Positions 49,884 to 60,698 of a stretch of DNA of 64,000 nt are shown piece after piece. The first letter of the stretch is position 1. Each line of letters opens with the position of its first letter. The notes under the pieces are model-generated. The model saw only the letters and a program-made list of their open reading frames with translations. It had not been told where the DNA came from and did no database searches. The stretch spans positions 558,001 to 622,000 of the forward strand of contig NZ_SOBE01000001.1 of NCBI RefSeq assembly GCF_004364285.1, written 5' to 3'. The position numbers and the translations under genes are program-made. This DNA comes from Frigoribacterium sp. PhB116. GTDB taxonomy: Bacteria > Actinomycetota > Actinomycetes > Actinomycetales > Microbacteriaceae.

Positions 49884-52415
49884 GGTCCTCCTCGGTCGAG
49901 GACGCCTCGGGCGCCCGGCTCCCAGCGTAACGGCCTCCCCCGACGCCGCCGGCGCCCAGGACCCCGCGGCCCCCGCGGCCGACGGGTCGGCGGACGGCGC
50001 GTGGCCCGCGACGGCGTGTCGGCGCCAGAGCCGCACGCCGCCCGAGTCGTCGACGACGACCGCGGCGTCGCCGTCGAGATCGGTCCTCGTGACCTCGGCG
50101 CCCGCCTCCTCGACCATGTCGAGAGCCTCTCGTCGCGGGTGCCCGTAGCTGTTGTCGGCACCGACCCCGACGAGCCCGACCGAGGCCCGGGCGGCCGCGT
50201 AGAGACCCGCGTGCTGGTCGGCGGATCCGTGGTGGGACACCTTCACGACGTCGACGCCCGAGAGGGTCCCGCCCGACGACGAGAGGAGGCGACGCTGCGG
50301 CGCCTCGGCGAGGTCGCCGAGGTCGAGGAGCGACAGGCAGCCCGTCCGACAGCCGGGCAGCGGCCGCCACAGGGTGACGACGCTCGCGTCGTTGCCCGCC
50401 GCGTCCGCCCGGACCGGCCAGAGCACGGACCAGCCGAGCTCGCCGAGGACTCCCCCCACGCCGACCGCGACCTCGACGACCTCCGCACCGCCGCCGGCCA
50501 GGTCGTCGACGACACGCTCGTCGTCGGGGCTCGCGGTCGGCCCGACCAGGGCACGGCCGACTCGTCCCGTGACCACGTCGACGGCTCCGACGTGGTCCGC
50601 GTCGAAGTGCGTGAGCACGAGGAGGTCGATCCGGTCGACCCCGAACCGGCGGAGGCAGCCGCCGAGCGCGGCCTCGTCGTCGCCGACGTCGACGAGGGCC
50701 ACCTGGCCCTCGCTCCGGACGAGGACAGCATCGCCCTGCCCGACGTCGCACTGGGCGATCGTCCAGTCGGCAGGGACGGCGCTGCGCTCCCCCGTGCGGA
50801 CGCCCACGACCGCACCGGCGCCCACCACGAGCGCGCCCGTGAGCAGGACGACGACGACCCGCCGCAGCCGCCCGCCCGGCCGGGCGAGCACCGCCCCGGC
50901 GACGAGGACGGTCAGAGCAGCCAGGAGCACGACTCCCGTCGGCCCGCCGGGCCAGTCCACCCGGGCGAGCGGCCAGGACGCCACGGAGCGGGCGACCGCG
51001 CCGATCCACGTGGCCGGCACCCACGCGGCCCGTGCGACGAGCTCGGCCGGGCCCGGAGCCCAAGAGGCGGTGGCGCACACGACGAGGCCGCCCACGGTCG
51101 CCAGGGGCGCCGCGGGCTCGGCCAGCACGTTCGCGACGACGCCGTGCACGGCCACCCGGGGGTCGAGGAGCAGCAGCACCGGCTGGCACGCGAGCTGCGC
51201 GGCGACGGGCACGGCCAGCACGGCCGCCACCGGGCGCGGCAGGAACCAGGCGAACGCGTCGGCGAGGGGCGCCGCGAGCACCACGAGACCCGCCGTGGCG
51301 AGCACCGACAGGGCGAAGCCGAGGTCGCGGGCCAGCCAGGGGTCGACGAGGAGCAGGCCCGAGACCGCCAACGAGACGACGGGCAGTCCCGACACGGGCC
51401 GACCCGCCGCGAGGTGGACGAGCACGACCAGGGCCATGACCGAGGCGCGGACGATGCTGGGCTCGGGGGTGACGAGCACGAGGAACGCGAGGAGCAGGAC
51501 CGCCGCGAGGAGGAGGCGCGCCAGCCGCGGTACTCCCAGGGCCCCGCCCACGAGCATGACGAGGGCCACGAGGACGGCGCAGTTCGACCCGGACACGGCG
51601 GTCAGGTGCGACAGCGAGGACGCCTTCATGGCCTCGTCGAGCTCGTCGTCGACGGCGGACGTCGCGCCGACGGCGAGCCCGGGCAGGAGGCTGCCGCCGT
51701 CGCCCGGCAGCTCCGCGGTCACGCCGCGGAAGTCGGAGCGCACCGAGTCGGCGAGGCCCGCCGCCCCGGACGGCGGCGCCCCGGGGACGACCTGGCCTCG
51801 CACGGCCGCGACGAAGGCGACGTCGTCGCCCGGCTCGACCGGGAGGACCGAGACGCGGGCGGACACCTCCTGCCCCACCTCGACGGCCACCCCCTCCGCG
51901 ACCCTCGGCCCGAGGAGGAGGAACGACGCCCGCCCGCGCCACACGACCTCGTCGGCCACGACGACCTCGCGCACCGTCACCTGCACGGCTCGTGTGCCCG
52001 CCGCCACACGGCCCGTCGCCGTGCCGTGCAGCTCGGCGGAGTGGCCCGACAGGGCGACGAGCTCCTCCGGGTAGCGCACGTGCTGCCGTGCGGCCGCACC
52101 CGCCAGCACGAGCCCCGCGACGAGCGCCACGAGCGCGACCAACGCCGCGGCGGGGACGACGCGAGACCCCGGCGACCCCGAGGCGCGCTGCCGACCTGAA
52201 GCCGACGGCGACGGCGACGCAGACGCCGAGAACCACTCTCGTCGAGCCCGTCGTCCGGCCCCGACGGCGACGAGCAGGGCCGCGGCCCCGACGAGGAGGA
52301 GCAGGACGCTCACCGTGACGTGCAGGTCGGGCCTCGGCAGGACCGCGACGAGCACGGCCCACGACGAGCCCGCCGGCGCGGCCCAGCGGACGTCGACCTG
52401 AGTCGGCGCCCTCAC
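48849..52415 (-). CDS. comEC: ComEC/Rec2-family DNA uptake protein; open frame continues through HolA
   Basis: The ComEC part is about 844 residues (52415 to about 49884). It has a competence membrane domain with roughly ten helices (for example LTVSVLLLLVGAAALLVAVG-type segments and AVLLLAFLVLVTPEPSIVRASVM), then a beta-lactamase-like domain with HFDADH, VKVSHHGSADQ and YGHPRREALDMV. It transports single-stranded DNA across the membrane. GTG 52415 overlaps the comEA stop as GTGA. No stop codon occurs before the holA start at 49883: the frame runs to 48849, 1188 residues in all. Whether a fusion protein is made is unknown. Confidence 0.87.
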   Translation of the reverse strand: MRAPTQVDVRWAAPAGSSWAVLVAVLPRPDLHVTVSVLLLLVGAAALLVAVGAGRRARREWFSASASPSPSASGRQRASGSPGSRVVPAAALVALVALVAGLVLAGAAARQHVRYPEELVALSGHSAELHGTATGRVAAGTRAVQVTVREVVVADEVVWRGRASFLLLGPRVAEGVAVEVGQEVSARVSVLPVEPGDDVAFVAAVRGQVVPGAPPSGAAGLADSVRSDFRGVTAELPGDGGSLLPGLAVGATSAVDDELDEAMKASSLSHLTAVSGSNCAVLVALVMLVGGALGVPRLARLLLAAVLLLAFLVLVTPEPSIVRASVMALVVLVHLAAGRPVSGLPVVSLAVSGLLLVDPWLARDLGFALSVLATAGLVVLAAPLADAFAWFLPRPVAAVLAVPVAAQLACQPVLLLLDPRVAVHGVVANVLAEPAAPLATVGGLVVCATASWAPGPAELVARAAWVPATWIGAVARSVASWPLARVDWPGGPTGVVLLAALTVLVAGAVLARPGGRLRRVVVVLLTGALVVGAGAVVGVRTGERSAVPADWTIAQCDVGQGDAVLVRSEGQVALVDVGDDEAALGGCLRRFGVDRIDLLVLTHFDADHVGAVDVVTGRVGRALVGPTASPDDERVVDDLAGGGAEVVEVAVGVGGVLGELGWSVLWPVRADAAGNDASVVTLWRPLPGCRTGCLSLLDLGDLAEAPQRRLLSSSGGTLSGVDVVKVSHHGSADQHAGLYAAARASVGLVGVGADNSYGHPRREALDMVEEAGAEVTRTDLDGDAAVVVDDSGGVRLWRRHAVAGHAPSADPSAAGAAGSWAPAASGEAVTLGAGRPRRPRPRRTVAARTTGKTTKKASVAVDQVPWHAIRPAPVVLVSGPEQFLAERAVRQLRDQLVAEDPSLEVHDLEADHYQPGELITLASPSLFAEPRLLRVVSVEKCTDAFLTETLRYLESPADDTYLVLRHGGGVRGKKLLDTIRAGVGGGVEVVCAELKKDTEKHDFAAGEFRSARRRVSSGALRALVTAFSDDLAELASACQQLISDAADEITEATVEKYYAGRVETNAFKVADAAIAGRQGEALVLLRHALSSGADPVPVVAAFAMKIRTMAKVQGVYGPSGQLASRLGMAPWQVERAQRDVRGWSEDGLGRCIELLAETDAAVKGAQRDAIYALERMVTTVATRGAVGR

Positions 52416-53125
52416 ACGGTGACCAGGGGGCTGAGCTTGGCGAGGGTCTTCTCCCCGATGCCGCTGACCCCCAGCAAGTCGTCCACCGACCGGAACGCGC
52501 CGTTCTGCCTCCGCCACTCGAGGATCGCCGCCGACGTCGCGGGCCCTATCCCGGGGAGCGTCTCGAGCGCGGCGGCGTCGGCCGAGTTGAGGTCGACGAG
52601 AGCTGCCCCCGGCCCGGACGCGCCGCCGTCCAGCGCGGAGCCGGCACCCGCCCCCGACCCCGCCCCCGCGCCGGCCCCGCCGCCGGGCCCTGCCGCGGCC
52701 GCCTCCCCCATCGCCGGCACGTACAGCTGCTCGCCGTCGACGAGGGGCCGGGCCAGGTTGACCGCGCCCTGCTCGGCATCGTCGGCGAAGCCCCCCGCGG
52801 CCGCGACGACGTCGACGACGCGTGCCCCCGACGCGAGCTCGTAGAGACCCGGCAGCGCGACCCTGCCGTGCACGTGCACGAAGACGGGCGAGCCGGCTGC
52901 CCCGGGTGCCCCCGACGAGTCGGCAGCCCCGGGCGACCCGTCGGCGGGCGTCGGCCGTGACGTGATCGCGGTCTCGCCCGCGCCTCCTCGGGTCGCCGCC
53001 GCCGAGATCGCGACGGTGACCGCGAGCACCGCCAGCACGAGCACGACCACGGCCCCGACGCCGAGGCGCCAGCGCGGCCCGCGGGGGGCCGCCGGATCGG
53101 GCGCGGAGCGGAAGTCGACGACCAT
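52412..53125 (-). CDS. comEA: ComEA-family helix-hairpin-helix DNA-binding protein
   Basis: This 237-residue protein has one N-terminal membrane helix (LGVGAVVVLVLAVLAVTVAIS), an extracellular SLBB domain (VFVHVHGRVALPGLYELASG at about residues 82-101), a Gly/Ala/Pro linker and a C-terminal HhH pair (LPGIGPATSAAILEWRR and GVSGIGEKTLAKL). It binds incoming double-stranded DNA in front of ComEC. A TACGGT box ends six bases before the ATG at 53125. Coupled to comEC by a GTGA overlap. The linker is unusually glycine-rich (GAGAGAGSGAGAGS). Confidence 0.92.
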   Translation of the reverse strand: MVVDFRSAPDPAAPRGPRWRLGVGAVVVLVLAVLAVTVAISAAATRGGAGETAITSRPTPADGSPGAADSSGAPGAAGSPVFVHVHGRVALPGLYELASGARVVDVVAAAGGFADDAEQGAVNLARPLVDGEQLYVPAMGEAAAAGPGGGAGAGAGSGAGAGSALDGGASGPGAALVDLNSADAAALETLPGIGPATSAAILEWRRQNGAFRSVDDLLGVSGIGEKTLAKLSPLVTV

Positions 53126-53131
53126 CCCCCG

Positions 53132-53137
53132 ACCGTA
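53132..53137 (-). promoter_or_regulatory. Leaderless -10 box (TACGGT) of comEA
   Basis: TACGGT ends six bases before the ATG at 53125 (spacer CGGGGG). The spacer is G-rich and could be read as a poor ribosome binding site, but it abuts the ATG directly. Confidence 0.5.
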
Positions 53138-53169
53138 GGAGGAGCGGCGGGGCACCCGCAGACGACGAC

Positions 53170-53195
53170 GGCCGCCCTGGGGAACCAGGACGGCC
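53170..53195 (-). terminator. Terminator hairpin after leuS
   Basis: An 11-bp stem (GGCCGCCCTGG type, with one mismatch) and GGAA loop lie 28 bases past the leuS stop. It separates leuS from the comEA promoter. Confidence 0.65.
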
Positions 53196-53222
53196 GGTCG
53201 GCGGCGGGGAGGAGCGAGTGGG

Positions 53223-55853
<2,631 letters not shown>

Positions 55854-55956
55854 GGGACTCTCAATCGCTGCGGTGGGGAGGCGGACGGCCCGGGGGCGCC
55901 CCGAGGGCACACGCGCGGGGCGGTCCGTCGTCCAGGGTAGCGGGCCGACCGTCTCG

Positions 55957-57381
55957 TCAGGGCACGGGCGGCGCCGGCACGGCGGGAGCCGAGGAGGCGC
56001 CCTCCGCGACCGCGTCGAGGGCGCGCAGCAGGGCGGCAGACTTCAGCCGCACCTCCTCGAGCTCGACGGACGGCACCGACGACGCAGTGACGCCTCCCCC
56101 GGCGCCGACGCTCGCGCGGCCGGGCCGTCGCGACGTCGCCCGCTCGACGACGATCGACCGGATGGCCATGGCGAGCGAGGCGGAGCCGTCCAGGCCGAGG
56201 TGCCCCACGACGCCCGAGTAGACGCCGCGCGGCCGCCCCTCCCAGGCAGCGAGCAGCTGCACGGCCCGGCGCTTCGGCGCGCCGGTCATCGAGCCGGCGG
56301 GGAATGCCGTCTCCACGACGTCGAGGGCGGTGCGTCCCGGGGCCAGGACGGCCGTCACCGTGCTCACGAGCTGGTGCACGTGGCGGTAGGACCGCACGGC
56401 GAACAGCTCGGCCACCGCGACGGTGCCGGGCGCCGCGACGCGGGTGAGGTCGTTGCGCACGAGGTCGACGATCATCAGGTTCTCGGCGAGCTCCTTCTCG
56501 TCGGCGCCGAGCTCGGCGGCGGCGCGGGCGTCGAGCACCGCGTCCGCCGACCGCGGCCGGGTCCCCTTGATCGGGGACGACGAGACCACGCCTGCCGCGT
56601 CGACCCGGAGGAACGACTCGGGCGACGCCCCGAGCACCGACGTCGGGCCGATCCGCACGAAGGAGGCGTGCGGGGCCGGAGAGGACCGGCGCAGCCTCCG
56701 GTACACGGCCAGGTCGTCCACGTCGCCCCCGACCGTGGTCGTCGTCGTGAGGCAGAGCACGTAGGCGTCTCCCGCCGTGATGGCCTGCTGGCAGCGCTCG
56801 ACGAGCGCGAGGTAGGCGTCGTCGTCGTGCTGACGCACGGCGGGGCGCGACGGTGCCGTCGCCTCGGCCGGGTGCCCGGGGTCGCCCTCGGGAACGTCGC
56901 ACCAGGCCGCTGCGACGGCCGACAGCCAGCGGTCGTCGCCCAGGACCGCCGCCTCCACCGTCCTGTCGCCGTGGTCGAAGACCAGCGCGCGGTCGGTCAG
57001 CAGCAGCGCGAGGTCGGCGGGGGCGTCGGGGTCGAGCGGGAGCCCGGCCGTGACCGAGGGAGGCGCGCCCCGGCCCACGCCGACGGTCGCGTCCCGGTCG
57101 AGGAGCCAGGTCCCGACGCCGTAGCCGAGCCAGCCGGCGGGTCCGAGCGGATCGGCGTCGCCTCGGGGATCGGCGAGGACGGCCCGGAGCTCGGTCCACG
57201 CGACGGCCAGGTCGTCGGGGCCCGTCGCCGTCAGCGCCGGGCCCCAGGCGACGACCGAGCGCCCTGACGAGGCGCCGGGACCCGCGTCGGTCCACACGAC
57301 GTCCCCGCTGCGGGCGAGGGCGAGCACGACGGCCTCCGGGTCGCGCCACGAGAGCGGACGACGGTGGACCGGGAGGCGCAT
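55957..57381 (-). CDS. pabB: Chorismate-binding protein, aminodeoxychorismate synthase component I
   Basis: This 474-residue enzyme of folate synthesis converts chorismate and ammonia to 4-amino-4-deoxychorismate. The Lys-containing motif PIKGT is at 270-274, which marks PabB rather than Trp[14 protein letters not shown] and [16 protein letters not shown] are the chorismate-binding motifs. The last glycine motif reads [10 protein letters not shown]. An adjacent glutamine amidotransferase was not found in the window. It diverges from pabC with only 11 bases between starts, and a TACACT box ends six bases before the ATG. Confidence 0.9.
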   Translation of the reverse strand: MRLPVHRRPLSWRDPEAVVLALARSGDVVWTDAGPGASSGRSVVAWGPALTATGPDDLAVAWTELRAVLADPRGDADPLGPAGWLGYGVGTWLLDRDATVGVGRGAPPSVTAGLPLDPDAPADLALLLTDRALVFDHGDRTVEAAVLGDDRWLSAVAAAWCDVPEGDPGHPAEATAPSRPAVRQHDDDAYLALVERCQQAITAGDAYVLCLTTTTTVGGDVDDLAVYRRLRRSSPAPHASFVRIGPTSVLGASPESFLRVDAAGVVSSSPIKGTRPRSADAVLDARAAAELGADEKELAENLMIVDLVRNDLTRVAAPGTVAVAELFAVRSYRHVHQLVSTVTAVLAPGRTALDVVETAFPAGSMTGAPKRRAVQLLAAWEGRPRGVYSGVVGHLGLDGSASLAMAIRSIVVERATSRRPGRASVGAGGGVTASSVPSVELEEVRLKSAALLRALDAVAEGASSAPAVPAPPVP

Positions 57382-57386
57382 ACCCT
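57381..57386 (+). promoter_or_regulatory. Leaderless -10 box (TACCCT) of pabC, overlapping the pabB start
   Basis: TACCCT (57381-57386) ends six bases before ATG 57393. Its first base is the first base of the pabB start codon on the other strand. Confidence 0.6.
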
Positions 57387-57387
57387 G

Positions 57388-57393
57388 AGTGTA
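57388..57393 (-). promoter_or_regulatory. Leaderless -10 box (TACACT) of pabB, overlapping the pabC start
   Basis: TACACT on the minus strand (57393-57388) ends six bases before the pabB ATG at 57381. The spacer is CAGGGT. Together with the pabC box it forms two interlocked divergent promoters in 15 bp. Confidence 0.6.
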
Positions 57394-58244
57394 TGAGCCC
57401 CGGCGAGACCCTCCTGTGGCGCGGGGGCGAGCTCGCGTCGTCGCCCGCGGAGTCGACGGGACCGTCAGCCTCGACGGCGTCGAAGGCGTCGACGGCTGAG
57501 CAGCCCACGGCGTCGACCCCCGACGTGCTCGTCGCCGACTCGTGGCTCGTGCTCGACGGCGCCGTCCGCGCCCTCGACGTGCACCGGGACCGTTTCACGT
57601 CGTCCGTGACGGCCACGGGCCTGGTCGCCGACGACGACGTCGAGGCCTTCTGGGGCGCGGTGGTCGACCGCCTGCCGCGGGACGGCGCCTGGTTCCCCCG
57701 CGTCGAGCTGGTCCGCGCCGCCGCCGGGGCACCCGAACTGCGGGCTCGACTGCGGACCGCTCCCGACCGCACGAGATCGGTCCGGGTGGCGACCGCGGCC
57801 CGCGACCCCCGCACGTCACCCCTCGTCAAGGGCCCCGATCTCGCCGCTCTCGGGGACGTCCGGGCGGAGGCCGCTTCTCGCGGAGCGGAGGAGGCGGTGA
57901 TCCTCTCCCCCGAGGGCCACGTGGTCGAGGGCGCGTGGAGCTCGCTCGTCTGGTGGCGCGGCGACTCCCTCTGCACGCCGGCCGACGATCTGCCCCGCCT
58001 GCCCGGGGTGACCTCGCGCACCGTGCTCACCCTCGCGGCCGTGCTCGGCGTCGACGTGCTGCACGACCGGACGACGCCGGCGGAGCTCGACGGCGCCGAG
58101 ATCTGGTCGCTCAGCGCGCTGCACGGCGTCCGCATCGTCTCCGGGTGGGTCGACGGCCCCTCCCCGGCGGAGCAGCCTGGGAGGCTCGCCACGTGGCAGG
58201 CCCGCCTCGACGCCCTGCGTCGCCCGCTCCCGGCGAGGTCCTGA
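57393..58244 (+). CDS. pabC: Class IV aminotransferase, probable aminodeoxychorismate lyase
   Basis: This 283-residue fold-type IV PLP enzyme probably releases 4-aminobenzoate from aminodeoxychorismate, as the divergent neighbour is pabB. PLP Lys146 is in SPLVKGPDL, and EAVILSPEGHVVEGAWSSLVWW matches the fold. The N-terminal region contains an extra 30-residue Ser/Thr/Ala insert (STGPSASTASKASTAEQPTAS, residues 21-41) that looks disordered. It starts leaderless. A branched-chain or D-amino-acid transaminase remains possible. The stop is followed at four bases by a 24-bp tandem repeat. Confidence 0.82.
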   Translation: MSPGETLLWRGGELASSPAESTGPSASTASKASTAEQPTASTPDVLVADSWLVLDGAVRALDVHRDRFTSSVTATGLVADDDVEAFWGAVVDRLPRDGAWFPRVELVRAAAGAPELRARLRTAPDRTRSVRVATAARDPRTSPLVKGPDLAALGDVRAEAASRGAEEAVILSPEGHVVEGAWSSLVWWRGDSLCTPADDLPRLPGVTSRTVLTLAAVLGVDVLHDRTTPAELDGAEIWSLSALHGVRIVSGWVDGPSPAEQPGRLATWQARLDALRRPLPARS

Positions 58245-58248
58245 CCGG

Positions 58249-58296
58249 CCTGCGAGACCAGGGGGCTCACGACCTGCGGGACCAGGGGGCTCCCGA
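58249..58296. repeat. Tandem repeat, 2 x 24 bp, just after pabC
   Basis: Units 58249-58272 and 58273-58296 differ at two bases and share GACCAGGGGGCTC. They fill the gap between the pabC stop and the DedA promoter box at 58308. Confidence 0.8.
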
Positions 58297-58307
58297 CCGG
58301 CGGTGCA

Positions 58308-58313
58308 TAGGAT
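58308..58313 (+). promoter_or_regulatory. -10 box (TAGGAT) of the DedA-family gene
   Basis: TAGGAT ends seven bases before GTG 58321. An in-frame upstream GTG at 58303 overlaps the box, so it would not be on the transcript. Confidence 0.5.
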
Positions 58314-58320
58314 CGGCCGG

Positions 58321-58977
58321 GTGGACGACGTGCTGACAGGACTCCTCGACCTCGTGCAGTCGGTCGACCCGCTCCTCCGGACCCTGCTCGCCGGGCTCGC
58401 GATGATCCTGGAGACGAGCGTGCTGCTCGGGCTGCTCGTGCCCGGGGACACCGTGGCCGTGGTCTCCGCGACCGCGGTGGTCGGCCCGGTCGAGTTCGCC
58501 TCGCTCGTCGTCGCCCTCGTGCTCGGCGCCCTCACCGGCGAGAGCATCGGCTTCGCGCTCGGGCGGCACTTCGGCCCGGCGATCCGGCGCAGCCGTCTCG
58601 GCCGGCGCCTCGGCGAGCACAACTGGGCCAGGGCCGAGAACTACCTCGCCCGGCGCGGCGGCATCGCCGTCTTCGTGTCGCGTTTCCTGCCCGTGCTGCA
58701 CTCGCTCATCCCGCTGACCGTGGGCACCAGCCCGATGCGCTACCGGACGTTCCTCGCCTGGACGACGCCGGCCTGCCTCCTCTGGGCGACGGCGTACGTG
58801 TCGGTGGGCGCGGCCGCCGCCGGCAGCTACCGGGAGCTCGCCGACCGGCTGCACGGCGCCGGCTACGTCTTCGTCGGCATCGTGGTCGCGTTCGCCGTGG
58901 TCGTGCTGCTCGTCAAGCGGCTCGTGCACCGGCGCGAGGAGAAGCACATGACCCATCCGGACGACGACGCCGTCTGA
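58321..58977 (+). CDS. DedA-family membrane protein
   Basis: This 218-residue SNARE-associated (VTT) protein has the family core LVPGDTVAVVSATAVVG at the N terminus, GESIGFALGRHFGPAIR and SRFLPVLHSLIPLTVG. Members act as lipid scramblases or undecaprenyl phosphate flippases. The C-terminal helix (VFVGIVVAFAVVVLLVKRLV) is followed by a basic then acidic tail. I chose GTG 58321 because TAGGAT lies seven bases upstream. It is monocistronic, ending in a strong terminator shared with the converging ABC operon. Confidence 0.88.
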   Translation: MDDVLTGLLDLVQSVDPLLRTLLAGLAMILETSVLLGLLVPGDTVAVVSATAVVGPVEFASLVVALVLGALTGESIGFALGRHFGPAIRRSRLGRRLGEHNWARAENYLARRGGIAVFVSRFLPVLHSLIPLTVGTSPMRYRTFLAWTTPACLLWATAYVSVGAAAAGSYRELADRLHGAGYVFVGIVVAFAVVVLLVKRLVHRREEKHMTHPDDDAV

Positions 58978-58981
58978 CGAC

Positions 58982-59013
58982 GGAGGGGCCGGCACGTGCG
59001 TGCCGGCCCCTCC
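58982..59013. terminator. Bidirectional terminator between DedA and the osmoprotectant operon
   Basis: A perfect 14-bp stem (GGAGGGGCCGGCAC and complement) with GTGC loop lies four bases after the DedA stop and 15 bases past the stop of the converging binding-protein gene. Confidence 0.9.
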
Positions 59014-59028
59014 TCTGCTCGCCGCTGG

Positions 59029-59961
59029 TCAGCCGACGAGCCCCTTGCTCTCGAGGAAGTCCTTGGCGATGGTGCCCTCGGACTCCTTGTCGGTCTGGCT
59101 CTTCGAGTTCATCTCCTGCAGGTCGGCCGAGGTCAGCGCCGCGTCCACCGCGTCGATGATGTCCTGGGCGCCCTGGTCGACCTTGTCCGAGACGATCGGC
59201 ACCACGTTCTGCGGCAGGATCATGTTCTCGGGGTCGTCGAGGGTGACGAAGTCGTTCTCGACGATCAGCGGGCTGGCCGAGTAGAGGTCGGCGATCTGGA
59301 CGCTGCCGTCCGACAGCGCCTTGGCCGTCAGCGGGCCGCCTCCGTCGTCGATCGGGGTCGAGGTGACGTCGACGCCGTAGATGCTCTTCAGGCCGGGAGG
59401 GCCGTAGGGACGGTCGACGTTCTCGGGCGGGGCGCCGAGGGCGATCGAGCCGGAGTAGTCCTTGAGGTCGGCCAGGCTCGTGATGCCGTTCTCCTCGGAG
59501 AACTCCTTCGTCACGTTGTAGCTGTCCTGGTCCGTCGCCTCGGCGGCGGTGAGGCTGGTGAGGCCGTCGGGCAGCGCGTCGGCGAGGGCGGACTCCACCT
59601 CCTCGGGCGTCTTGGCCGTCGTCTCGGCGTCGTAGAACTGGAGCAGGTTGCCGGAGTACTCGGGGAACACGTCGATGCTGCCGCCCTCGAGCTCGGGCAG
59701 GTACACCTCGCGCTGGCCGATGTCGTACTGACGGTCGACCGTGTAGCCGCCGTCCTCGAGCGCCTGGGCGTAGAGCTCGGCGACGATCTTGTTCGAGTAG
59801 TACTGCTGCGAACCGATCACGAGGGCGTCGGAGGACGACGCCGTGTCGTCGGAGCCGCTGCTGAGAGGGTCGCTCGACGAGCACCCTGCCAGGGCCACCA
59901 CGGCCCCGATCGCGACTGCGCCGAGAAGGGTGAGCCGGCCTTTCTTCGCTGTGTTGTTCAC
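59029..59961 (-). CDS. Osmoprotectant-type ABC substrate-binding lipoprotein (OpuC/ProX family)
   Basis: This 310-residue lipoprotein has lipobox LAGC with Cys27. The mature part starts VIGSQQYYSNKIVAELYAQAL and continues VYLPELEGGSIDVFPEYSGNL, typical of the glycine-betaine/choline-binding OpuCC/OsmF type. Aromatic residues (Tyr-rich N-terminal part, QYDIGQREVY) would cage the quaternary amine. GTG 59961 overlaps the permease stop as GTGA and has AGGAAGGA upstream. It is the last gene of the four-gene operon, an order found in several Actinobacteria. Confidence 0.9.
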   Translation of the reverse strand: MNNTAKKGRLTLLGAVAIGAVVALAGCSSSDPLSSGSDDTASSSDALVIGSQQYYSNKIVAELYAQALEDGGYTVDRQYDIGQREVYLPELEGGSIDVFPEYSGNLLQFYDAETTAKTPEEVESALADALPDGLTSLTAAEATDQDSYNVTKEFSEENGITSLADLKDYSGSIALGAPPENVDRPYGPPGLKSIYGVDVTSTPIDDGGGPLTAKALSDGSVQIADLYSASPLIVENDFVTLDDPENMILPQNVVPIVSDKVDQGAQDIIDAVDAALTSADLQEMNSKSQTDKESEGTIAKDFLESKGLVG

Positions 59962-60698
59962 TGTGTTCCTTCCTGGAGGGGTGTTGCGGTGCCCGGGGCG
60001 CGTCGGGCGACGCGCGCGCGGGAGTCGGTGGGGCGCCCGGCGGTGACGCCGGCCGGGACGACGAGTCGCTGCACGACGGAGAAGACGACCTCGAGGGCCA
60101 CGGCGAGGGCGATCACGAGGATCGAGCCGGCCAGCATCGTGCCGTAGTCGTTGGCGCGCAGACCGGTGATGATGTAGCTGCCGAGGCCGCCGGAGCCGAC
60201 GATGGTCGCGAGCGTCGCGGTCGCGACGACCTGGAGCACGGCCGAGCGGATCCCGCCGATCAGCAGGGGCAGCCCGAGGGGAACCTCGACGCGCGTGACG
60301 ATCTGCCACTCGGTCATGCCGACGGCACGGGCGGCGTCGACGGTGGAGCGGTCGACGGCCTCGAACCCCGCGTAGGCACCGGCGAGCACCGACGGGATCG
60401 CGAGGATGACGAACGAGATCATCGGGGCCGTGAGGCCGATGCCGACCCAGCCGGCGATGAGCGTGATGACGCCGAAGGTGGGCAGCGCCCGGGCTCCCCC
60501 CGACACGGCGACGGCGATCGCACGCCCCCGACCGGTGTGGCCGATGGCGAAGCCGACGGGGATCGCGACGATCGACGCCAGGGCGACCGCCACGACCGAG
60601 TACCAGAGGTGCTCGCCGAGGCGGGTGGGGATGCCGTTCGGGCCGCCCCAGCTGCTGCCGTCGCCGATGAACGCGAAGGCCTCTGCGAAGAAGTTCAC
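59958..60698 (-). CDS. ABC permease of the osmoprotectant system (OpuCD-like)
   Basis: This 246-residue inner-membrane permease has the BPD_transp_1 domain: EHLWYSVVAVALASIVAIPVG, a Gly-rich loop and AARAVGMTEWQIVTRVEVPLG as the ATPase-contacting EAA loop. The last 30 residues are a basic tail. GTG 60698 overlaps the stop of the upstream permease as GTGA. It pairs with that permease as a channel for glycine betaine or a similar solute. The N-terminal 30 residues include a short periplasmic part. Confidence 0.9.
   Translation of the reverse strand: MNFFAEAFAFIGDGSSWGGPNGIPTRLGEHLWYSVVAVALASIVAIPVGFAIGHTGRGRAIAVAVSGGARALPTFGVITLIAGWVGIGLTAPMISFVILAIPSVLAGAYAGFEAVDRSTVDAARAVGMTEWQIVTRVEVPLGLPLLIGGIRSAVLQVVATATLATIVGSGGLGSYIITGLRANDYGTMLAGSILVIALAVALEVVFSVVQRLVVPAGVTAGRPTDSRARVARRAPGTATPLQEGTQ

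Noticed and set aside
47785-52362. Minus-strand open frame of about 1500 codons overlapping comEC, holA and the aminotransferase
   Set aside because: It also crosses rpsT antisense, has no recognisable domain and consists of Arg/Ala/Gly/Pro strings; the real genes explain the DNA.
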